Notes under the pieces: generated by a model | Databases searched by the model: none | Seen by the model: only the letters and a program-made list of their open reading frames with translations | What the model was told of the DNA's origin: nothing | In this document: positions 1 through 7,451 of the stretch, one piece after another | Layout of the letters: each line of letters begins with the position of its first letter | Position numbering within the stretch: the stretch's first letter is position 1 | Position numbers and translations under genes: made by a program | Assembly (NCBI GenBank): GCA_019635795.1 | Contig: JAHBYV010000001.1 | Span: 224,033-288,032, forward strand | Source of the DNA: Rhizobiaceae bacterium | Lineage (GTDB): Bacteria > Pseudomonadota > Alphaproteobacteria > Rhizobiales > Rhizobiaceae | Length of the DNA stretch: 64,000 nt | Direction of reading: 5' to 3'

Positions 1-648
1 ATTCAGCTTCTGTTGAAGGTCGCGCAGCAATTGAAGGATCTGGGCTTGAATGGTCACGTCCAACGCAGTCGTGGGTTCATCTGCCACCAGCAAGGCAGGG
101 CGGCAGATCAGAGCCATTGCGATCATCGCCCGCTGACGCAAGCCGCCGGAAAGCTCAAATGAATACATATCATAGGCGCGCTTGGGGTTCTTGAAACCAA
201 CATGCCCAAGCATCTCTTCCGTGCGCGCTCTTCGCTCTTCTTTCGGCAAATCGGTATGTATGGCCAACACTTCGCTGATCTGGTTTCCGATTGTGTGCAG
301 CGGCGACAGCGACGTCATTGGCTCCTGGAATATCTTGGCAATACGGCTGCCGCGTAGTGCGCGGATTTCTTCCCCATCTGTCGGCATCTGTAGAATATCG
401 ACTGTTTGGACGGGAACTTGCGGGTCTGAAAAAAGGATGCGCCCGCTTGCCTGTGCGGTGTTAGGCAGAATGCCAAGCACTGCCTGACTGGTGACCGATT
501 TCCCAGAACCGGATTCCCCGACGAGCGCAGTCACTTTACCCGGAAGAACGCGCAGGCTGGCGTTTCGAACGGCCTCGATAGGGCCACCCATCGTGGCGAA
601 CGAGATGCCCAGATTTTCGATCCTGAGAAGATCTGTCGCAACCACCAT
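1..648 (-). CDS. Peptide-type ABC transporter ATP-binding protein (partial, C-terminus outside window)
   Basis: This is the N-terminal 216 codons of an ATPase of the Dpp/Opp (nickel/oligopeptide) class, which powers uptake of peptides or similar solutes at the inner membrane. Reading the minus strand from ATG at 648 gives Walker A GESGSGKS, Q-loop FQEPMTSLSPL, ABC signature LSGGLRQR and Walker B LLVADEPTTALD. All catalytic motifs are therefore intact. The EPMTSLSPLH sequence after the Q-loop is typical of the Dpp/Opp subfamily. The frame stays open to the window edge, so the C-terminal part, which may include a second ATPase domain, is not visible. Its partner permeases would lie beyond base 1. 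The substrate cannot be told from this piece. Confidence 0.9.
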   Translation of the reverse strand, partial: MVVATDLLRIENLGISFATMGGPIEAVRNASLRVLPGKVTALVGESGSGKSVTSQAVLGILPNTAQASGRILFSDPQVPVQTVDILQMPTDGEEIRALRGSRIAKIFQEPMTSLSPLHTIGNQISEVLAIHTDLPKEERRARTEEMLGHVGFKNPKRAYDMYSFELSGGLRQRAMIAMALICRPALLVADEPTTALDVTIQAQILQLLRDLQQKLN

Positions 649-735
649 TCGCAACCTCAAACTCCGCACGCATTGCCAGTGCAGAGTCGAGACTATCGGA
701 ATGAATGATGGCTGCCTAGGCAGCAAATAGGCTTG

Positions 736-1689
736 TTAAAACTGTGGACAGCTTCCCCCGGAAAGTACATCGGCACAATCCGGCGATCGACGGAACTTGT
801 CGTAATAAACCACCCAGTCGTCTGAATGTCCCGCCCGGTATGGCCCAAACTTGAAGTATTGGTTTTTTCCCAAATCCTTGTCGTTGTGGCCGACCATCCC
901 GGTGACTGTTACGATAGGCTTTCCGTTTGCGAATAATTCAACCCGGCCATCGCCTTCCGGTCCGGGACGGGTGTAAATAGCGAAATCAATCCAGCCGGAG
1001 TCGGGTTTGGGAAGCGGGTTGTGCTGCACCACATTCATCCTGTCGGTACAGCCGGAATAGAGCTCGCCATCTTTCCCGGTCCAATCAGGGTCTGCGGCAA
1101 CCAGTGCACGCATCTGATTGGTGTCGGGCCGCAACCAGACGGGAACGCCGTTGGGCGCACAGATTCCGGCTTTTCCTGTTGGCTTCGCGTCGGAGAGGCC
1201 CGGCCTATAGTTCGTCTCAACGGTTACGTGCAGCTTTCCATTTAAGAGGCGTAGAGCCAGGAATGGGCTGAAATCTCCATCCGCGCCGGGGTCAATTTCC
1301 CGCTTCCATTGCGCAATAAGATAGCGGTGGTCGTCAGAGGGTATAGGTTCGGCGAGCTTAACTGCAAACCCGTGCCAAACACCCTGATCGTAGGGAACGC
1401 GAAGGTCCGTCTTTTCCCAGATTTCCGCGCGCTCGCTACAGCGTTCATCTTCCACCGGGCACATGGCGCGCACGCTCAATTTTAACGCACCCTTGCCTTC
1501 GAACACTTCGTCGCCCTGGAACTCCACCTTTCCAGCCTGTTGTTCCTTGTTTTCACGGTAGTAAAGCCCACCCTCCGGGGCAAAATCGGTTCCTTCAAAG
1601 CCATCTGAAAGTTTGGCGCTTTGTGCCGAAGCTGGAAGGGCTATAAGCGTGGAAACTAATAGGGCGGCTGCTCTGATGGTGCGCTTCAC
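736..1689 (-). CDS. Secreted polysaccharide lyase-like protein (heparin lyase I type fold)
   Basis: A 317-residue exported protein resembling the Polysacc_lyase family (PF14099), whose members are jelly-roll proteins that cleave uronate-containing glycans. A signal peptide is visible (MKRTIRAAALLVSTLIALPASAQS, cut after the ASAQ region). The mature part has the family-like core ERAEIWEKTDLR followed by GVWHGFAVKL and YLIAQWKRE. The start is a GTG at 1689 overlapping the TGA of the upstream cyclase gene (1686-1688), so the two are probably translationally coupled. In this cluster it could trim or release the glycan made by the neighbouring glycosyltransferases. Lyase activity itself is inferred from family resemblance; a carbohydrate-binding role is the alternative. 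Confidence 0.7.
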   Translation of the reverse strand: MKRTIRAAALLVSTLIALPASAQSAKLSDGFEGTDFAPEGGLYYRENKEQQAGKVEFQGDEVFEGKGALKLSVRAMCPVEDERCSERAEIWEKTDLRVPYDQGVWHGFAVKLAEPIPSDDHRYLIAQWKREIDPGADGDFSPFLALRLLNGKLHVTVETNYRPGLSDAKPTGKAGICAPNGVPVWLRPDTNQMRALVAADPDWTGKDGELYSGCTDRMNVVQHNPLPKPDSGWIDFAIYTRPGPEGDGRVELFANGKPIVTVTGMVGHNDKDLGKNQYFKFGPYRAGHSDDWVVYYDKFRRSPDCADVLSGGSCPQF

Positions 1690-3020
1690 TGGAAATTCTT
1701 CTCCCCGTCTTCTACTTTTTGCGGCTTGCGATGGAGCAAGATAAGTCTCTCGGCATCTGACATGTGGACAGCTTCGCGATCAATCGCAGCGCCGTCAAAT
1801 TCATTGATGCTTGCTATTTCTGGTGTCAAAACTGTTACTTTACTGCGCAAACCGGCGAGTTTTTCCTCACCGATTGTTTTCCATCTTTCTGATGAGCAGT
1901 AATCAGCGAACTCTTTGCTGGCTATCAAGCGGGTTGCATACTTCTTACTGAGGTTTTGCAAGCGGGACGCTTCGTTTACCGCCGAGCCGAAAACCGAAAA
2001 GGTAAGCCGGTCGGACAAACCGACATTGCCAAACATGACGTTGCCGACATTCATGCCGATACCGAAGTTGATCGGGTCCTGTCCGTGCGCTGTACGTTTC
2101 TCGTTCAGCAGCTTCATGCGTCCCGCTGCGCTTTGTGCTGCGTGAAGCGCTGACAGGCACGCCTTTTCCGATGGAACACGGTGTCGTTCGCATGGAAAGA
2201 GGGCCAGAAAGCCATCACCCAGAAAGCTCAGAATTTGGCCACCGGCCCGATTGAATGGTGTCGCTATGGCATCGAAGAATTGGTTTAGCGTGTCGATATA
2301 AACCTCGCGCCCCGCCGTTTCGGCCAGTTTGGTGGAGCCGCGCATATCTGCAATGACAAGTGCGGCGCGTATCGTGTCGCCTTCGCCGCGCTTGATCTTC
2401 CCGTTCAGCACGCGCCGCCCGGCCTCTCCGCCGAGGTAAGTGCACATCATGTTGTCGGCAAGTTTGCTAAGAACAGCCATTTTGCAAGCCATGGCAAGAT
2501 GGCTCTGCAAGCGCAGAAGCTCAGCTATCATTTCATCGCTGAACCCTGACGGATGGTCGGTGGCCCACGAACCAATCATCCCCTTTTCCTGCGAACTGTC
2601 GAAGGAATGGCGAAATGCAATGTAGTCTGTTGCGCCAAGCGCCTTAAGGTCTTCAAATACCGGAAACTCCGGCACAATATCCGGATTTATCCGTCGCCGA
2701 AGATGCTCAAGATCATACTCGAACAGGTAATAATAGGGGCTTTGGGTGAAGCGCTCGGATGCTCCGTCGGCGCTCTTGCGAATGCCCTCTACTTCCATCT
2801 GCCTGCCGCGCACCCAGGTGAACCCGAGGGCATCATAAAGCGGGTGCAGCATGGAAAAGCTCATATGTGCCCGCAAAAGAGGCATTCCTGTCGCTGCAAG
2901 GCGGTCGCAAAAGCCGCAAACGATTTTTTCCAGACTGTCCCCGCGAAGAGCCGCACGGGTCAGCCATTCCGCCACCCTGTCCAGCATTATGCGCGAAACT
3001 TCATTTGAAGGTGGCAACAT
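1686..3020 (-). CDS. Class III adenylate/guanylate cyclase-like protein, soluble
   Basis: A 444-residue protein with an N-terminal domain of about 200 residues of the kind found in many rhizobial cyclase paralogues, followed by a class III cyclase catalytic domain. The first metal aspartate lies in VIADMRGST and the second in SFLGDGFLALFP; the transition-state Asn and Arg lie in AVNEASRL. At the position that usually carries the adenine-selecting Lys (K in DKYTGDG of the receptor cyclase at 15309) this protein has Ser (LSFLGDG). Substrate or activity may therefore differ. The reading frame stays open further upstream, but the start at 3020 is preferred because the preceding codons (LEVVLSPSYLDCHSS) do not look like protein. 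No membrane segment was seen. It is coupled by overlap to the lyase gene downstream. Confidence 0.82.
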   Translation of the reverse strand: MLPPSNEVSRIMLDRVAEWLTRAALRGDSLEKIVCGFCDRLAATGMPLLRAHMSFSMLHPLYDALGFTWVRGRQMEVEGIRKSADGASERFTQSPYYYLFEYDLEHLRRRINPDIVPEFPVFEDLKALGATDYIAFRHSFDSSQEKGMIGSWATDHPSGFSDEMIAELLRLQSHLAMACKMAVLSKLADNMMCTYLGGEAGRRVLNGKIKRGEGDTIRAALVIADMRGSTKLAETAGREVYIDTLNQFFDAIATPFNRAGGQILSFLGDGFLALFPCERHRVPSEKACLSALHAAQSAAGRMKLLNEKRTAHGQDPINFGIGMNVGNVMFGNVGLSDRLTFSVFGSAVNEASRLQNLSKKYATRLIASKEFADYCSSERWKTIGEEKLAGLRSKVTVLTPEIASINEFDGAAIDREAVHMSDAERLILLHRKPQKVEDGEKNFQ

Positions 3021-3072
3021 GTGTTCTGTCCTCGAAGAATGACAGTCTAGGTAGGAAGGCGAAAGAACAACC

Positions 3073-4233
3073 TCAAGCTGCAATCTTTGATTTAAGATTC
3101 TCTGCTGCCATTGCGTAGCCGCCAGCAGCTCCGTCCACAAAATGAATGTGATCGGGAGCAAGAGGCGTTGCTACGATACATGTCATCAAAGCGGCATTCT
3201 GCTTGTGCAGGCCAAAACGGCAAACTCCGTCCCGTTCGGCATCAATGAGTTTCTTTTCCAGTTGCGCAAGGGTTGCTGCATCAATGTCGATGGTCATTTT
3301 CAGACCGTCATCGAATTTTCGAAAGTCCGAGTTTGCTGCAACGTCTCGCTTGTAACGCTCCGCATTGAACCGACCGAGTGAGCGTCCCGTCTTGTCGCTG
3401 TAAATGTTAAGCGCGAGTTGAATGAGGATCCAGAGCTTATAAGCGAGGCGCCTGCCTTTAGGCGCAGCCGCGCGAGCCTCGATGTCCATGCCAACGCTTG
3501 GAAAGCTGTGGTGCGGACCATCCATGGGAACGGGATGCCCGCCACGCTCGCTTTGGCTTGCGATTTCTATGAGGTCAGCGACCAAAGCGCTGAAACGCGG
3601 CAGGCTTTCAATCCCGGTTGGCATAGCAATAACTGATACGATCTCGCCGCGCCGCGCGTCGATAGGGTCCCAGCGGCAAGACAGGCCGGCAAGGTCTGGC
3701 CGTGTGCCGCTTGCTGCCGGCGCAACGCGATAACGCCCGGCCTTCATCTCCGCTTCCGCCCAGCTTGCGCCGCCGCCCGCGAACATGGCGTATGTGACGT
3801 GCTCCGACACCCGCATTCGCGCAACGCGAACATCAAGGCCAGTCTTGCGCACATCCTCAACCGGCACGAGCGCAGCGCGAAGCTCGAGCCCCAGCTCGTC
3901 CATGACCCAGGCCTGCACTGCGGCTAGTGCTTCCTGCGCGGGGGTCCGCGCCGTGTGCGGCAGGGCGACAAGAGCCCCGTCGCCGCCAAACGCAAACGGC
4001 AGATCGCGCGATCCGATACGGTTGAGCAGGGCGGAAATGACGCTTGCGCCGGCGGTGTTCACCGCCTTGTAGCGACCGGCCGCGATTGCGTCGGTGGATT
4101 TGACGATATCAGCGCAAGCCAGAAGCCAGCCATCGGGAAGAGGCTCATAGCCGCCAAAATCCGTGACGTCCTCGAACGCCGCAAGGACGGGAAGGTTTTC
4201 GAGAAAAGACCTGTCGGCGTCAAAGCTGACCAT
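3073..4233 (-). CDS. DUF3095 family protein, cyclase-like
   Basis: A protein of about 386 residues of the DUF3095 family, function not established. Two segments recall class III cyclase metal-binding motifs: LLACADIVKST near the N-terminus (compare ADIVGST-type motifs) and FAFGGDGALVALP about 45 residues later (compare the GDG turn). I infer a cyclase-fold domain that may bind or make a nucleotide second messenger. The start is uncertain: ATG at 4233 gives MVSFDADRSFL, while ATG at 4263 adds ten residues. Neither has a clear Shine-Dalgarno, and a 14-bp perfect palindrome lies between them. It is first in a minus-strand run with the soluble cyclase and the lyase, and diverges from the GT4 gene at 4306. 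Confidence 0.75.
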   Translation of the reverse strand: MVSFDADRSFLENLPVLAAFEDVTDFGGYEPLPDGWLLACADIVKSTDAIAAGRYKAVNTAGASVISALLNRIGSRDLPFAFGGDGALVALPHTARTPAQEALAAVQAWVMDELGLELRAALVPVEDVRKTGLDVRVARMRVSEHVTYAMFAGGGASWAEAEMKAGRYRVAPAASGTRPDLAGLSCRWDPIDARRGEIVSVIAMPTGIESLPRFSALVADLIEIASQSERGGHPVPMDGPHHSFPSVGMDIEARAAAPKGRRLAYKLWILIQLALNIYSDKTGRSLGRFNAERYKRDVAANSDFRKFDDGLKMTIDIDAATLAQLEKKLIDAERDGVCRFGLHKQNAALMTCIVATPLAPDHIHFVDGAAGGYAMAAENLKSKIAA

Positions 4234-4235
4234 GT

Positions 4236-4251
4236 AGTGATAGCTATCACA
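4236..4251. promoter_or_regulatory. CRP/FNR-type palindromic operator candidate
   Basis: The bases AGTGATAGCTATCACA contain a perfect 14-bp palindrome (4237-4250) and match the Escherichia coli CRP consensus TGTGA-N6-TCACA at nine of ten conserved positions. It lies between the divergent DUF3095 and GT4 genes, the expected place for an operator controlling both arms. If DUF3095 starts at 4263 the site would instead be just inside its coding region. Binding by a cAMP-responsive regulator is inferred; no such regulator with an HTH is encoded in the window. Confidence 0.5.
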
Positions 4252-4305
4252 AGTTGAACCCATCGTCGCGGCCAAAGGGATTTGACAAGGGTGCGAAATC
4301 GGACA

Positions 4306-5400
4306 ATGAGCGATCAAATGCGCATTGCTTTTTACGCTCCGCTCAAGGCGCCCGATCACCCCGTTCCTTCCGGAGACCGTCAGATGGCGCGTCTTCTGGT
4401 TGAAGCGCTGAGCAATTGCGGCCATCAGGTGGAATTGGTTTCCAGTTTGCGTTCTTTTTGCGCGACCAACGATGCCGGGCACTACGAGCGCATATCAGCA
4501 GAGGCTGGACGCGAAATTGAACGTATAGCTGCTGCTTGGCGTGTGTCAGGCGCGCCGCAAGCGTGGTTTACCTACCATCCATATTACAAAGCACCGGATT
4601 TGCTTGGTCCACGCTTATCTCGCATAGCCCAAATTCCGTACTTCACGGCTGAGGCCTCATGGTCGCATCGTCGCAATGAGGGCGCATGGCGGGAAACACA
4701 AGCGCTGGTTGCCGAGGCGGTTGGGATGGCAACGGCCAATCTGTGCTTTACCGCTCGAGATAAAAACGGTTTGCAGGCTATCTGCCCGAACGCGCGGCTG
4801 GCTTCTTTTCCCCCTTTCATCAAGCCATCGCCGATCTTTAAACAAGCCAGTAGTGGCACAAGGCTCGTCACGGTCGCCATGATGCGCCCGGGAGACAAGC
4901 TGGAAAGCTATCGAATGCTTGCCAGCGCGCTTGAGCAAATCGCAGATATTGAATGGACGTTGACGATTGTTGGTTCTGGCCCCGCCGAACAATGGGTCCG
5001 TCAGGCTTTCGCCGCGCTTCCGTCGAAGCGGTTGCATTGGCTTGGCGAAGTGCCACCGCACGAGGTTCCAGCGATCTTGTCGGGTTTGGATATATATGTC
5101 TGGCCCGGATTTGGCGAAGCCTACGGCTTAGCCTATCTGGAGGCGGGAGCAGCAGGGCTTCCGGTTGTGGCGCAAAATATTGCTGGCGTTCCGGAGGCCG
5201 TTCGCGATGGTGTAACAGGTTTGCTGACCGAGGCAGGTAGCGTCGAAGCATTTGCCAGCGCAATATCTCGGATGTTGATCGATCCCGAACTGCAGGTAAA
5301 ACTGGGTCAGCGGGGCAGGGCATTCGCGAACAGCGAAAGATCAATGAGTGCTGCGGTAGCGCGCCTCAATGCCATTCTGGCGGAGGCTCTTCATGAATGA
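4306..5400 (+). CDS. Glycosyltransferase family 4 (GT-B)
   Basis: A 364-residue retaining glycosyltransferase of the GT4 type, transferring a sugar from a nucleotide donor to a glycan or lipid acceptor in the cytoplasm. The C-terminal half carries the GT4 E-x7-E motif in GFGEAYGLAYLEAGAAGLPVV, followed by AGVPEAVRDGVTGLL. ATG at 4306 is chosen (MSDQMRIAFYAPL, a typical GT-B first strand); the frame extends upstream to TTG at 4282, which is less likely. Its 3' end overlaps the deacetylase gene by 8 bp (ATG at 5393, TGA at 5398), so the two form one unit. Donor and acceptor cannot be read from the sequence. Confidence 0.87.
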   Translation: MSDQMRIAFYAPLKAPDHPVPSGDRQMARLLVEALSNCGHQVELVSSLRSFCATNDAGHYERISAEAGREIERIAAAWRVSGAPQAWFTYHPYYKAPDLLGPRLSRIAQIPYFTAEASWSHRRNEGAWRETQALVAEAVGMATANLCFTARDKNGLQAICPNARLASFPPFIKPSPIFKQASSGTRLVTVAMMRPGDKLESYRMLASALEQIADIEWTLTIVGSGPAEQWVRQAFAALPSKRLHWLGEVPPHEVPAILSGLDIYVWPGFGEAYGLAYLEAGAAGLPVVAQNIAGVPEAVRDGVTGLLTEAGSVEAFASAISRMLIDPELQVKLGQRGRAFANSERSMSAAVARLNAILAEALHE

Positions 5401-6133
5401 ACCGACCGAAATATGGGAACCGTTGCGTGAAGTGCTGCGGGAGGCTCGGAGGCAGGGGCATGGAGTCCAGTTCTGGTTGCGTGACGATGATGCTGTCGAA
5501 CCAACCCCTGCACTGGACAGGTTGTTGAACCTTTGTGATGAGTGGCGCGTTCCACTTGTGCTGGCTGTCATACCGCAGCCGACCGGTAACGCTCTGGCTG
5601 ACCGCCTTGCGGCGTTCAACACGGTCAGCGTTGCTGTCCACGGTTGGGCGCATCTCAATCATGCTTTGCCGGGAGAAAAGAAGCAGGAGTTAGGAAGGCA
5701 TCGCCCGGCGAGTACTATAATTGGAGAGTTGCGGGAGGGCCTCGAAAAGCTGAAAGGCCTCTATGGTTCGCGCGCAATCCCGATGCTGGTTCCGCCCTGG
5801 AACCGAATTGATCCCGATCTTGTTCCCCGCCTGAAGGATGCGGGGTTTACGACGCTATCGACATACGGTCCAAAGAAGATGCGCGACGTTCAAGTCATGA
5901 ACAGCACTGTGGACGTGATTGACTGGCATGGAACTCGCGGATGCGTCGATCACGCCCGGTTGGTCGGCCAGATCGTGCAGCAGGTGAGATCAGGAGAGAC
6001 CATTGGAATTCTGACTCACCATCTGGTTCACGACGAAGCGGTGTGGTTGTTCCTGCAACGTTTATTCGACACGACAAGAGCCTACAACGTAGAATGGCTC
6101 TCGTCGGAAAAACTGCTCAAATCTCCAGAGTAA
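5393..6133 (+). CDS. Polysaccharide deacetylase family protein (NodB-like)
   Basis: A 246-residue protein of the carbohydrate esterase 4 / NodB-like fold, which removes N- or O-acetyl groups from glycans in a metal-dependent way. The metal Asp region is FWLRDDDAVEP, the His pair lies in VAVHGWAHLNH, and VPPWNRI matches the conserved motif-3 position. No signal peptide is visible, so it probably acts on a cytoplasmic or lipid-linked intermediate. The start at 5393 overlaps the end of the GT4 gene, implying coupled synthesis. The 3' end overlaps the convergent MBL gene by 17 bp. Actual deacetylase activity is inferred from these motifs. Confidence 0.8.
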   Translation: MNEPTEIWEPLREVLREARRQGHGVQFWLRDDDAVEPTPALDRLLNLCDEWRVPLVLAVIPQPTGNALADRLAAFNTVSVAVHGWAHLNHALPGEKKQELGRHRPASTIIGELREGLEKLKGLYGSRAIPMLVPPWNRIDPDLVPRLKDAGFTTLSTYGPKKMRDVQVMNSTVDVIDWHGTRGCVDHARLVGQIVQQVRSGETIGILTHHLVHDEAVWLFLQRLFDTTRAYNVEWLSSEKLLKSPE

Positions 6134-6938
6134 GGCCGTCTCGAGCCGCAAAAGCCCCTGAAAATTCTGCTTTGGCCAACCGCTCATGAGCCTCAAGCTC
6201 CCCGTCGGTGCGCGCGGGGTCATGGTGAAACATCGCAAGACGCTTTGCACCGGCCGCCCTGCACAATTTCACGCCTTGCTGCCAGGTGGAATGACCAAAG
6301 CCGACACGGAAGGGCATTTCCTGTTCGGTATAGGTGCAGTCATAGATCGCCAGATCTGCACCGTTCATCAAAGACAGAACCGCAGGATCAAGCTCGTCGC
6401 AGAGGTGCTCCGTGTCGCTCACATAGGCGACCGCCTTTCCTCCCCATTCAACCCGATACCCGATACATCCGCCCGGATGGTTCAGGCTTGCGGTGCGAAC
6501 CACAACATCGGGCTGCGGGGTCAGCACATCCGTAGAGCGAAAATCACGCCACTGAAATTTTGCTTGGCAAATGTCGATCTTCCCCGGGAACCAGGGTGGT
6601 GTGATGAAGCTCTCAACCATTTCGCGTGTGCTCATGCGCCCGGCCAGATGGCCGGACCACGTGGTCAGCCTTGTGCTCTTGCCGTAAAGCGGCCCGAAGA
6701 ACGGGAACCCAAGAATATGGTCGTAGTGGCAATGGGTAAAAAAGAGGTCGAGTTTCCCGACGCCCTCCCGTTGCAGGCTTTCACCCAAGGGCCGAATTCC
6801 TGATCCCGCATCGAAAACAAGCAGATGTTCACCGCAACGCATCTCGATGCAGGCTGTATTGCCGCCATACCGGATGTATTCTGGCCCTGAAACCGGGACG
6901 CTGCCGCGCACTCCCCAAAACTTTACACGAAAACCCAT
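6117..6938 (-). CDS. MBL-fold metallo-hydrolase
   Basis: A 273-residue metallo-beta-lactamase-fold protein of the COG1235/PhnP-like type (GFRVKFWGVRGSVPV start, GGNTACIEM). The metal ligands are clear: THCHYDH (HxHxDH), a further Asp in VSDTEH and His in MFHHD. Related proteins are phosphodiesterases or phosphohydrolases. It is the last gene of the minus-strand run with the exporter and the cyclic-nucleotide-binding protein. A role as a cyclic-nucleotide phosphodiesterase is an attractive inference, but the sequence does not prove it; hydrolysis of a sugar-phosphate or other phosphodiester fits as well. Confidence 0.8.
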   Translation of the reverse strand: MGFRVKFWGVRGSVPVSGPEYIRYGGNTACIEMRCGEHLLVFDAGSGIRPLGESLQREGVGKLDLFFTHCHYDHILGFPFFGPLYGKSTRLTTWSGHLAGRMSTREMVESFITPPWFPGKIDICQAKFQWRDFRSTDVLTPQPDVVVRTASLNHPGGCIGYRVEWGGKAVAYVSDTEHLCDELDPAVLSLMNGADLAIYDCTYTEQEMPFRVGFGHSTWQQGVKLCRAAGAKRLAMFHHDPARTDGELEAHERLAKAEFSGAFAARDGLTLEI

Positions 6939-7001
6939 CTGCCTCAGCTTTATTTACCCGACGCCTGCACCCTAATTCGCCAGCCTGAATATGGCGAGGC
7001 C

Positions 7002-7451
7002 TCAATGATGCGCACGCGCCTCCGCCAGCTCGGCGGTGGTGTTGGAAAGACGCATTGCAAGCACGCGGACAATTTCGATCGTCATTTCCGGGAATTCGTG
7101 CAGCATCCGCAAGAAGTGATCCTTGCGGATACGCAAAGTTTCCACCCGACCGTTGGCGCGAACAGTTGCAGTGCGCGAGACGTCGCAGAGTATGGCAATC
7201 TCACCCACAATCGAGTTCGGCTCGACAACAGCAACAACAATCGGGCCGGCCTCAGATTCCACGACAACATCTGCCTTCCCGGTCAAGATGACATAGGCCG
7301 CGTCGCCCTCATCGCCTTGCCGGAAAAGTACCTGGCCGTCGTTGTAATTGACCCTTTCAGACGTAAAGGCGAGCAGCTTGAGCTTTGAAGGCTCAATACC
7401 GGAGAAAAGCGGCACTTGCCTTAGCATTCCGACTTCTTCTTTGAGCATCAT
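7002..7451 (-). CDS. Single-domain cyclic nucleotide-binding (CNB) protein
   Basis: A 149-residue protein made almost entirely of one CNB domain. The phosphate-binding cassette reads VGEIAILCDVSRTATVRA, with the Glu and Arg that contact cyclic nucleotide ribose and phosphate. No HTH follows, so unlike CRP it is not a DNA-binding regulator by itself; it must act through a partner. ATG at 7451 overlaps the TGA of the ABC exporter gene (7448-7450), an arrangement that favours stoichiometric co-synthesis. I infer that it senses cAMP/cGMP for the exporter. The frame extends 15 bases further upstream without a start better than this one. Confidence 0.85.
   Translation of the reverse strand: MMLKEEVGMLRQVPLFSGIEPSKLKLLAFTSERVNYNDGQVLFRQGDEGDAAYVILTGKADVVVESEAGPIVVAVVEPNSIVGEIAILCDVSRTATVRANGRVETLRIRKDHFLRMLHEFPEMTIEIVRVLAMRLSNTTAELAEARAHH

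Noticed and set aside
3021-3161. N-terminal extension of the soluble cyclase
   Set aside because: These 47 codons overlap the 3' end of the DUF3095 gene and the cyclase leader, and do not look like family sequence. ATG at 3020 gives a normal N-terminus.
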